Source: an uncultured Collinsella sp.
GTDB lineage: Bacteria > Actinomycetota > Coriobacteriia > Coriobacteriales > Coriobacteriaceae
DNA: 11,645 nt
Reading direction: 5' to 3'
Assembly: GCA_938036665.1 (NCBI GenBank)
Contig: CALHWR010000121.1
Location: 1 to 11,645, forward strand
Shown here: positions 5,423 to 11,645 of the stretch, piece after piece
How positions within the stretch are numbered: position 1 is the stretch's first letter
How the letters are laid out: each line of letters starts with the position of its first letter
Program-made: the position numbers and the translations under genes
The notes under the pieces: model-generated
What the model was told of the DNA's origin: nothing
Databases searched by the model: none
The model's input: only the letters and a program-made list of their open reading frames with translations

Positions 5423-8400
5423 CTACCGACGCTTGGTAAACACGAACACACCGATGACTGCGAGACCGATCACGCCGGCCGCCACGCCAACAATGGCGAG
5501 CGGGTTGAAGCCAGACTCCTGTGCCGGAGCAGCAGCGGACTTCTTAGCAGCGGTCGTAGCAGACGAGCCCGTATCGGACTTGCCATCCTTCTTGCCGGAC
5601 TTATCGGAATCCTTCTTGGAATCCTTATCGTCCTTGGTCTCGGTCGTGGTGGTCGTGGAGACCGGCTTCTGACCCGGCGAGACAGCACCGCCGGACTGCT
5701 GCCCGTTCGTACCGTTGCCAGAACCGGAGCCGCCATTGCCGCCAGAACCGCCGTTGTTGTCAGCGGCCTTCTTGATCCACTTGGCATACAGCGTCATATC
5801 AGCCGTCACCGCAACGCTAAAGTCATACGCCTTTGTACAAGCTTCATCGGTGTACCAACCAGCGAAGGTATAGCCCTCGCGCGTCGGATCGGTCGGCTTG
5901 CTGACAGTCGAGCCCGAAGCGGGGGTCTGACCATTGACCGACGAGCCGCCCTGAGCATCAAACTTGACGCGATGTGCCTGAGATTTCACACAGAAGAGAT
6001 GGCCCGAATCGTTGGTGTAATACAGATTGCCGAACTGATCGCAGACAACCGAGGCCATGCAATAGTTGGCATATCCAGAACCGGGAACGAACACCTCGGT
6101 TGCCTCGGCATCGCCCAGCTTGTACATGTACACGCCACCGCCGGTAGTGTAGTTAGGCCAATTGCCCTTGGCGCCGTTCAAGGTGAAATATACGTACGTC
6201 TCGCCATCATGCGTTGAGACGAGCGGCGTGCCCTTGGACTCAAAGCCAAGCTCTTCGCCATCGGCCTTCGTAATCTGCTTCACACTCATATCGGAGAGGT
6301 CAATGATCGAAAGCAGGCCCTTAGCCTTAGCCTTAGCCTTGGCCTTAGCCTTCCAATTGTTCACGGTTGTCCCGCCAATAAAAGCATACTTACCACTGAA
6401 AACGGGCGTCGAAGTCGAATAAGCGGCAAACTGAACTTTCGCGGCCTCAGTAATGGAACCATCGGAACCAATGGTCAGCTTGTGCAACGTACCATCGTCG
6501 CGCGTAACAGCATATATATAACCGTCATGAACGGTAAGCGCCGAACGGATGTTGCCACCAGACAGCTTAATCGAACCAACACGCTTTGACAGATCGGCAG
6601 AATACACGCGCACCTGGCCATAGTCGCCGCCAACGACATAGTAGCCATTTACCATCAGGCCGCCAGACCAGTAGTAACCTCCGTCAGCGACGGAGGCGCT
6701 ACCGGCGATGGCGCCCGTGTGAATATTGATGCGCCTGACCGTACCGTTTTGCACGTCATTGCCATTGCCAGACCAATAATCAAGGGTGTTGATATAGACG
6801 TAGTCGCCGTCAACGGTCAACGAAGACAGGTTCTGCTTCGTAAATGCATCGGAATACCAAAGCGTCTCAAACGTTTTCGCCGAAACAGCCTGCAGATAGC
6901 CGCCGGAAAGCGGAATCAAAATAATGCCTTGCGCAATAACAGGACGGCAGGTGGTATCCATGGAAGAGCCAAGCTCAAGAGATCGCAGAACGGAACCCGT
7001 CTCGGGATCAATCTCATTCAGGACAGCATTCCACGTATTTCCACCCCATACCGAAGCGCCCGTGACAAGGTATACCTTTCCGTTCGCGACAATGGGGTCA
7101 GACGCAGAGGCGCTTGCACCTGCCTTCTGCTGCTCTTCGGTCAGAAGATTAAGTGCCCAAGAAGGCGTATCGGTCTTTGTTGTAGGCGTAAGGGCGTCCG
7201 TCGAGGATCCCGAGCCGCCGTTCGCAAAACCATTCCATGCCGCATCGACATCGGGATGCTCCGTTCCGGGATTGGTAGCAGGAGCCGTCGAGGGCTTCTG
7301 CGTGCCGTCACCCTTAACATAACGGAACTCGACGCAATCGCCGTTCTTGAGGTAGTAGCTCGGAGCACCGACGCTCGCATACCCATTGTTTACAAAGAAC
7401 GACCAGTAGCTGTACGGCGCGGCGCTCGTTGTGCTCAGCACGCGGCCATCGGGCATCGTCGCACTCGTAAGACCCCATGCATTTGCTTCGAGGTTCGTGC
7501 AACCGGCAGCCGTCATAAGCTGCTCGAGCACCGACTCGGCCGTCGTGTCTTCGTCGGCAGGAAGCGTGAGCTCGGTCAAGGGCGCCACCGATTGCTCGGT
7601 ATAATTGCCGTCAGCATCACTTGCGGAAACGCCCGTGACCTTGGCCGTCACCGTAATGGTCTTGCTCTCGTTCGGGTTGTCGAGCCCCGTCGTTCCCTTG
7701 ACGTTTACCGTCGCAGAAACATCCAAGCCGGCAAGCCCCGCGTAGTCCGAATTGTCGGGATAGCGCTCGGCATAACGGGCAAAACGCTCACTCTTCAGAC
7801 GGCCGCTAATTGTGACTTTCGTGTTGTATTCGGGCTGAGTGAAGATAAGGTTCTCATGCGCGATAACCCTCGGTTTGCTCGACTTGAGCAAACGATAGGT
7901 GTTCTCCGTGCCGCCGGGGAGCTCACTGAACACGAAGCCGTAGTGGCCTGCAGCCTCTTCGGAGGAATAGCACCAGTTAACTGCATATCCCTGACCGTAC
8001 ACCTTCAACGGCGCATGCAAGTTCCCCGTTACATTGGACGCATCCTGCCCGTCAAGAATACCCTGAGAGAATGTTGACTTTGCAAGGCTCAGGTGGAACA
8101 GCTCGGCATCGAGCTCGTTCTGGTCCTGCGGGGCAATCGCAAAATCGAGGGTCTTACTAGCCGTGACCTCGGCGTTAGACTTATCGGTCACCGTGAGGGT
8201 GATCTTGGTCTTCGCTGCCTCGGTGCCAGGCAGCGGCTGATAGACCGTGCCCTTGTAACCGTTGAACGTGATGTCATCGGTGCTGGCGGAGTACTTGACC
8301 TCGTAATACTTGCCGTCGATTTTGAGCGTGCTCGTGCGCGGCATCTGCAGGTCGGCGGTCAAGCCGTCCTTGTTGGCGGGCGCGTCGGTGCCGGAGTACT

Positions 8401-11400
8401 TGATGTTGCCGTAGGTAAAGGCCGCATCGACCTTCTCCTGCAGCGCCTTCTTGTCGGCAGCGACCTTCTCGGGATCGCCCTTGACGGTCACGGTGAAGTC
8501 GTGCGAGCCGGCAAGCTTGATGTCGCCGCTCGTAACCGTAACCTTGGCGGTCAGCGTCACGTCGCGATCGCTCGATGCGCGCGAAACCTTACCCGTCTTA
8601 TCTTCCCAGCTATACCCAGAAACAAACAGGCGCTCGGTGTCGGAGCTTGTCCATTCAACAGAGAATTTCTTTGCGGAACCCGCCTTGTACGGAAGCGTGA
8701 CATTTTGGGTCACGCCATCGGCGGACTCGCCCGCCGCGTAGCCAATCTGCAGGGATTCGGCAGCACTGTCAAGAAGGTCTTGCAGTTTAGCCTCGTCCCA
8801 AGCAACCTGCACCGACTTGTTGGGCAGGTAATACTCGGTCTTGCCATCACGTGACAGTTCAAACGCCACATCGGCGCTACGCAGACCGTCGATGTTGTAA
8901 CCGGTGTAGTCGTTGGGGTCAATGAAGAAGAACGTCACATCGCCGTTGGTCTTATCCTGGGCGTCGGAGATGCCGACCGTGGCCTTGGCGTCCTCTGCCT
9001 TAAAGGCAACGCCGTCCTCGGAGACCTTGACGTCAATATCGGTGAAGCCCAAATCGGCAAGCTGCGCCTTCAGCGCATCATTGACGTTGCCGCCCTTGGC
9101 GCTGTAATCAACAGCGATCTGCTTATTGGCATCGTTGAGCTTTTGGACTGCAGCCTCAAGCGAGCCCGCGGCGATAACCTTGTTGGTGGAGACGAGCTCG
9201 ACCGTCGAGCCTCCGCTCGTGGCGACAGCCTTCAGATACTTGCCCGTGGCTGAAGCCGAAACCGTCGCCTCGGCGCCCGACATATCGGGCAGCAGCGTCC
9301 AGTCAGCCGCCGGAGCCTTCGCATCGTCTGCCGCATACCAGGCAACAGTCGCCTGGTCGGTGACATCGATGCCATTGGTGGCCGAACCGTCGGCGCGCTT
9401 GGCCTGCGCCGTCGCCTTAACGCTATCGCCCGAGACGAGATGGGTCGATTCGCTATTGATCTGCGGCGTAGTGGTCACGCGCAACAGGTTATACTCCCCC
9501 GCCGCGGTAACGCTATCGGACGAAACCCATTCAACCGTGTTGTCGAGAGCGCTCGCCGTAACTTTGATGCGCTTGCCAACAAGCGCGTCCGAAATGGTCA
9601 GGCTGCCATCGGTCGTATCGATGCCGTCGGAGAGCTCGGTCCATTCGGCATCGCCCTCGCCCTTGGCATACCACGCCATGGTGAGCTCGGCATCGTCGGG
9701 CACGTCCTTGGTCGAGCCCGACCAGCTACCCGGAACCTGCACGCTCGGTGTGATCTTTGAGCCCACGCTGAGCGTAACGTTCTTATCGGCAAGCTCAATG
9801 CCCGCCAGCTTGTACTGGCCCTTAAGCGTCACGGGGCCGAGCGGGGCAACGGACTGCGTGCCGCCGTAGGAGCTCTTCTTCTGCGTGCTGGAGACAGTAT
9901 TTTCGCTCGTCACCTTCACGCGCAGGTACTTGCCGGCATAGGCGGCGTCAACGGTATAGGCGGTCTCGGTAGCACCGGGGATATCGGTATAGGCGGAGTC
10001 GTAGCTCGAGCTGCTGTTTGCATACTGCCACTGGTAGGTCACGTTATCGGTGCGGTCGATATAGTGATAGTTGGAGCCGTCCTTTTTGCGCACCTTAGTC
10101 TTGAGCGTATCGCCTACGCGCACGCCATTGGTAGCGGGAGAACCCTCGAACTGCACGTCGTAAAGCTCAACTTGGCCAGCGACGGAAACGGGACCCACCG
10201 CATAGTACGGCTTCTGCTCGCCATAGCCGCCGTTGGCCTTGGCCACGACGTAGTAGCCCTTAAGGGCGGCGGTCACCGTCAGGGTGTTACCGGTCTCACC
10301 CTTGATAGGCGTGTCGCACTTGCTTGCGGTGTTCGAGGTGCCCTTATACCACTGCCACGTGACATGCGAATCGGCGGTAACGTCGGTGGAACCCGCCTTG
10401 GCGGTCGCCGTAATCGTAGAACCAACCTCGACTTTGCCCGAAGTCGGACTCATAGTCACGCTCGTAACATTAATTGAACCGGTAGCCGCAACGAGAGCGC
10501 CCGTGTTGTTGGCCATGCTCGAAGAGCCGATCTTCGAGGACACCTTGCACTTGAGGTACTTGCCACCTAAAGCGTCGGTAAGCTCGAGGGTCTCACCCGT
10601 GGCACCCGCAATGTCGGTATACGTGCCACTCTTGGTGTCAGAGCTCTGCCACTGATAGTTGAGCTTGCTCGCGTCGACGAACGCGCCGTACGCGCCGCCC
10701 TTCTCCTTAGCGCGGGCCTTAGCGGTATCCCCCACCGCAAAGACGCTCGTATCGTCCTTGGTATTGATGATGGACACGGCCGAAATCTCGACCGCACCGG
10801 CCTGTTTGACCTTGCTGGAAGTGGTCTTGTTCACCGTGTTGACGCCAGCGTTGGCCTCGACCCTGATGTACTTGCCCTCAAGGTCGTCGCCCACCACGAG
10901 CGAAGCACCCGTCTCGCCCTCGATCTTGGTAAAGCCCGAGTACTGCGAGGTGGATGCGGACCACGTGTAGGTAACCTTGGCGTCGGCGGGGGCTTGCTGA
11001 TAATAGCTTATGTACGGAGTCGCCGTCAGGGTATCACCTATGCTCGGCGTGTCGCTATTCAGCTTGACGCTGTTAAGCTCCATCTGACCGGCGCCCAGCA
11101 CGGGGCCAGGAATGTAGTTGGCATTGATGCCCGAGCCGGAAGAAACGGACGGACCATAGTAGTCCTTGCCATCAACCGTTACCTTGCAGATAAAGTATTT
11201 GCCTTCCATCGCGGCGGTGACGGCGAGCGACTGCTCGTGGCCTACGACCTCGGTGTAGTCGGCGACATTGCTGCTGGCCCTAGTCGTACCGGCGAGCCAG
11301 GTGTAAGTCCAAGTGCCGGGATTGGCAACGGACTCAGTCGAAGTGCCGTACCAGTCGTCCTCGACCTCATCGTACATATTTGCCCAAAGCGTCTCACCGG

Positions 11401-11645
11401 CCTTGAGCGCGCCCGACTTCGTGGAATAGGAGCTGTCCTTATCCTTGGTATCCTGGATGAAGACCTTGGCCTCGCTCGAAAGCGTTGTGGCAGACGCGGC
11501 GGCAACGGCGTTCTTCTGCTCCGAAGCAGCAGGCGTCGCAGCAGAGTTCTCGGACTCAGTCGCGTTGCCTGCGGCGGTGTCGGCACCATTCGCGGCACTC
11601 GCAGTTGCGCCCTGATCTGCGCCGGCGTCATCGGCAGCGGCGCTC
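5423..11645 (-). CDS. Giant modular surface protein (Ig-like repeats, DUF4430, PQQ-type propeller, InlB repeat), 5' end outside window
   Basis: The frame has no stop up to the window edge, so 2073 residues are visible and the true start and signal peptide lie beyond 11645. Counting from the internal Met at 11377 as 1, the order is as follows. About 60 Ala/Ser/Thr-rich residues and the start of the first repeat precede Met 1. Seven Ig-like repeats run to about 739, and three domains resembling atrophied bacterial Ig folds span 740-1228. A DUF4430 domain lies at about 1237-1357, a linker at 1358-1403, an eight-repeat PQQ-type propeller at 1404-1800 and an InlB B-repeat at 1801-1869. A Gly/Asn then Lys/Asp/Ser stalk (1870-1955) and a membrane helix (1957-1980) ending TKRR close the protein. 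Topology is type I with nearly all of it outside. No LPxTG precedes the helix, so sortase anchoring is unlikely. The role is probably adhesion or binding of host or dietary ligands; no catalytic residues are recognised. Confidence 0.88.
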   Translation of the reverse strand, partial: SAAADDAGADQGATASAANGADTAAGNATESENSAATPAASEQKNAVAAASATTLSSEAKVFIQDTKDKDSSYSTKSGALKAGETLWANMYDEVEDDWYGTSTESVANPGTWTYTWLAGTTRASSNVADYTEVVGHEQSLAVTAAMEGKYFICKVTVDGKDYYGPSVSSGSGINANYIPGPVLGAGQMELNSVKLNSDTPSIGDTLTATPYISYYQQAPADAKVTYTWSASTSQYSGFTKIEGETGASLVVGDDLEGKYIRVEANAGVNTVNKTTSSKVKQAGAVEISAVSIINTKDDTSVFAVGDTAKARAKEKGGAYGAFVDASKLNYQWQSSDTKSGTYTDIAGATGETLELTDALGGKYLKCKVSSKIGSSSMANNTGALVAATGSINVTSVTMSPTSGKVEVGSTITATAKAGSTDVTADSHVTWQWYKGTSNTASKCDTPIKGETGNTLTVTAALKGYYVVAKANGGYGEQKPYYAVGPVSVAGQVELYDVQFEGSPATNGVRVGDTLKTKVRKKDGSNYHYIDRTDNVTYQWQYANSSSSYDSAYTDIPGATETAYTVDAAYAGKYLRVKVTSENTVSSTQKKSSYGGTQSVAPLGPVTLKGQYKLAGIELADKNVTLSVGSKITPSVQVPGSWSGSTKDVPDDAELTMAWYAKGEGDAEWTELSDGIDTTDGSLTISDALVGKRIKVTASALDNTVEWVSSDSVTAAGEYNLLRVTTTPQINSESTHLVSGDSVKATAQAKRADGSATNGIDVTDQATVAWYAADDAKAPAADWTLLPDMSGAEATVSASATGKYLKAVATSGGSTVELVSTNKVIAAGSLEAAVQKLNDANKQIAVDYSAKGGNVNDALKAQLADLGFTDIDVKVSEDGVAFKAEDAKATVGISDAQDKTNGDVTFFFIDPNDYTGYNIDGLRSADVAFELSRDGKTEYYLPNKSVQVAWDEAKLQDLLDSAAESLQIGYAAGESADGVTQNVTLPYKAGSAKKFSVEWTSSDTERLFVSGYSWEDKTGKVSRASSDRDVTLTAKVTVTSGDIKLAGSHDFTVTVKGDPEKVAADKKALQEKVDAAFTYGNIKYSGTDAPANKDGLTADLQMPRTSTLKIDGKYYEVKYSASTDDITFNGYKGTVYQPLPGTEAAKTKITLTVTDKSNAEVTASKTLDFAIAPQDQNELDAELFHLSLAKSTFSQGILDGQDASNVTGNLHAPLKVYGQGYAVNWCYSSEEAAGHYGFVFSELPGGTENTYRLLKSSKPRVIAHENLIFTQPEYNTKVTISGRLKSERFARYAERYPDNSDYAGLAGLDVSATVNVKGTTGLDNPNESKTITVTAKVTGVSASDADGNYTEQSVAPLTELTLPADEDTTAESVLEQLMTAAGCTNLEANAWGLTSATMPDGRVLSTTSAAPYSYWSFFVNNGYASVGAPSYYLKNGDCVEFRYVKGDGTQKPSTAPATNPGTEHPDVDAAWNGFANGGSGSSTDALTPTTKTDTPSWALNLLTEEQQKAGASASASDPIVANGKVYLVTGASVWGGNTWNAVLNEIDPETGSVLRSLELGSSMDTTCRPVIAQGIILIPLSGGYLQAVSAKTFETLWYSDAFTKQNLSSLTVDGDYVYINTLDYWSGNGNDVQNGTVRRINIHTGAIAGSASVADGGYYWSGGLMVNGYYVVGGDYGQVRVYSADLSKRVGSIKLSGGNIRSALTVHDGYIYAVTRDDGTLHKLTIGSDGSITEAAKVQFAAYSTSTPVFSGKYAFIGGTTVNNWKAKAKAKAKAKGLLSIIDLSDMSVKQITKADGEELGFESKGTPLVSTHDGETYVYFTLNGAKGNWPNYTTGGGVYMYKLGDAEATEVFVPGSGYANYCMASVVCDQFGNLYYTNDSGHLFCVKSQAHRVKFDAQGGSSVNGQTPASGSTVSKPTDPTREGYTFAGWYTDEACTKAYDFSVAVTADMTLYAKWIKKAADNNGGSGGNGGSGSGNGTNGQQSGGAVSPGQKPVSTTTTTETKDDKDSKKDSDKSGKKDGKSDTGSSATTAAKKSAAAPAQESGFNPLAIVGVAAGVIGLAVIGVFVFTKRR
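5426..5770 (-). other. Charged stalk and C-terminal membrane anchor of the giant protein
   Basis: Residues 1870-1955 are low complexity: Gly/Asn/Ser first, then Lys/Asp/Ser, suited to span the cell wall. Residues 1957-1980 are a Gly/Val/Ile/Ala/Phe-rich membrane helix, followed by TKRR. The positive tail predicts a cytoplasmic C-terminus. There is no LPxTG-like motif before the helix; the preceding residues are AAAPAQESG. Retention as an integral membrane protein is the simplest reading. Confidence 0.8.
5771..5977 (-). other. InlB B-repeat (Listeria-Bacteroides repeat) domain of the giant protein
   Basis: Residues 1801-1869 (from Met 11377) match the family closely: VKFDAQGGS (1804-1812), PTREGYTFAGWYTD (1831-1844), YDF (1851-1853) and MTLYAKW (1861-1867). 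It is a small beta-grasp-like module of surface proteins, present here as a single copy between the propeller and the membrane stalk. Confidence 0.92.
5978..7168 (-). other. PQQ-type beta-propeller of the giant protein (eight repeats)
   Basis: Residues 1404-1800 (from Met 11377) hold eight successive units of the form PV-x-x-G-x-[VI]-Y-[VI]...G-x-[VL]-x-x-[IL]-x-x-x-[TS]-G. They begin near 1427, 1479, 1518, 1573, 1612, 1657, 1717 and 1776. Clear examples are IVANGKVYLVTG with EIDPETGSV, LTVDGDYVYINT with RINIHTGAI, and LTVHDGYIYAVT. Eight units fit a BamB/quinoprotein-like eight-bladed fold. No PQQ-dehydrogenase catalytic residues were recognised, so a binding or scaffold role is more likely than redox chemistry. 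A Lys-Ala tract interrupts unit 6. Confidence 0.8.
6320..6352 (-). repeat. Hexanucleotide microsatellite encoding (Lys-Ala)5-Lys
   Basis: Eleven codons read alternately AAG and GCT (one GCC), so residues 1676-1686 are Lys-Ala repeated five times plus Lys, inside propeller unit 6. On the plus strand the unit is CTTAGC, with a single G substitution. Gain or loss of units by slippage would keep the frame and change only the length of a basic surface loop. Confidence 0.9.
7307..7669 (-). other. DUF4430 domain of the giant protein
   Basis: Residues about 1237-1357 (from Met 11377) contain ADEDTTAESVLEQLMTAAG (1274-1292), YWSFFVNNGYASVG (1324-1337) and YYLKNGDCVEFRYVKG (1341-1356). The last two segments align without gaps to the DUF4430 domain of the adjacent gene (Trp1325 with Trp267, LKNGD with LKNGD). 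Cys1293 and Cys1348 could form a disulfide. The domain resembles the ligand-covering C-terminal domain of transcobalamin. Ligand binding is inferred from the family, not shown here. Confidence 0.8.
7694..9160 (-). other. Three domains resembling atrophied bacterial Ig folds within the giant protein
   Basis: Residues 740-1228 (from Met 11377) change style. A helical lead-in (EAAVQKLNDANKQIAVDY) precedes an unrecognised beta-rich part. Three units then start with a short helix and contain TLPYKAG...FSVEWTSSD (894-913), LKIDGKYYEVKYSAS (1018-1032) and PLKVYGQGYAVNWCYSS (1123-1139). The pattern of a helix, then a strand ending W-x-S-S or similar, then V-T-V-K, is that of atrophied bacterial Ig domains in surface proteins. 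Assignment is by pattern only. A profile search would settle the boundaries. Confidence 0.55.
9161..11464 (-). repeat. Array of seven divergent Ig-like repeats (about 95-120 residues each)
   Basis: Counting from Met 11377, units run at about -29 to 98, 99-195, 196-301, 302-402, 403-521, 522-628 and 629-739. Each has a GDTL-like strand, a central [TN]-x-x-W, a late GKY[LI]-[RK]-V-K strand and a closing G-[PA]-V-x-x-AG-x turn that leads into the next unit. Examples are VTYTW and GKYIRVEA in unit 2, LNYQW and GKYLKCKV in unit 3, and VTYQW and GKYLRVKV in unit 5. Unit 4 has KGYYVVAK and unit 6 GKRIKV in place of the motif. The units differ enough that no long DNA repeat is visible, so the array is old rather than freshly expanded. 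Such arrays act as extended stalks or adhesive modules. Confidence 0.75.

Noticed and set aside
5978..7168. PQQ-dependent dehydrogenase activity for the propeller
   Set aside because: Only the repeat pattern is present. No catalytic or cofactor-binding residues of quinoprotein dehydrogenases were recognised, and the setting is a surface protein.
6719..8077. 452-residue plus-strand frame antisense to the giant surface gene
   Set aside because: Its composition is that of a shadow frame (many Arg, Ile and Gly), while the minus strand encodes a recognisable propeller and DUF4430 domain. The other plus-strand frames between 4884 and 10970 are rejected for the same reason.
9161..11464. CRISPR or recent tandem DNA duplication in the repeat-rich region
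   Set aside because: The repeats are divergent protein domains of about 100 residues with no long identical DNA units and no spacer-repeat structure.

Overview
The window looks like a chromosomal segment from a high-GC, Gram-positive gut anaerobe of the Coriobacteriia, most likely Collinsella or a close relative. Three things suggest this: a class III fructose-1,6-bisphosphatase, small GtrA membrane proteins, and a very large surface protein built from Ig-like repeats, a DUF4430 domain, a PQQ-type propeller and an InlB/Listeria-Bacteroides repeat with a Lys/Asp/Ser-rich stalk. The genus is inferred from gene content and protein style, not from a marker gene.

Left part (1-4430). A leftward DegV/FakB-type fatty-acid-binding gene (139-1029) has a hairpin terminator beyond its 3' end. 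It is divergent from fbp (1350-3266). The 320-bp region between them is rich in short inverted and direct repeats, including a dyad whose loop is the likely -10 element of degV, a perfect 12-bp palindrome, and six copies of a TTTAYCA heptamer. Downstream of fbp, in the same direction, are two paralogous GtrA-family four-helix membrane proteins (3345-3740 and 3960-4367). A hairpin and two 11-bp direct repeats 31 bp apart separate them. A strong intrinsic terminator closes this rightward block.

Right part (4431-11645). A second, facing terminator closes a leftward pair of genes for surface proteins. The upstream member (5423 to beyond 11645) is a giant modular protein. Its reading frame is open to the window edge, so its true start and signal peptide lie outside. 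In order it shows an Ala/Ser-rich segment, seven Ig-like repeats, three domains resembling atrophied bacterial Ig folds, a DUF4430 (transcobalamin-C-terminus-like) domain, an eight-repeat PQQ-type beta-propeller carrying a hexanucleotide microsatellite that encodes (Lys-Ala)n, one InlB B-repeat, a charged stalk and a C-terminal membrane anchor. The downstream member (4526-5422) starts at the base after the first gene's stop. It is a type II membrane protein with a similar charged stalk and its own DUF4430 domain. The two are predicted to be anchored in mirror orientation, each carrying a DUF4430 domain outside the cell. They are the best candidate here for a little-described system: a two-protein surface assembly for binding ligands or partners.

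No rRNA, tRNA, CRISPR array, transposase or phage gene was recognised.
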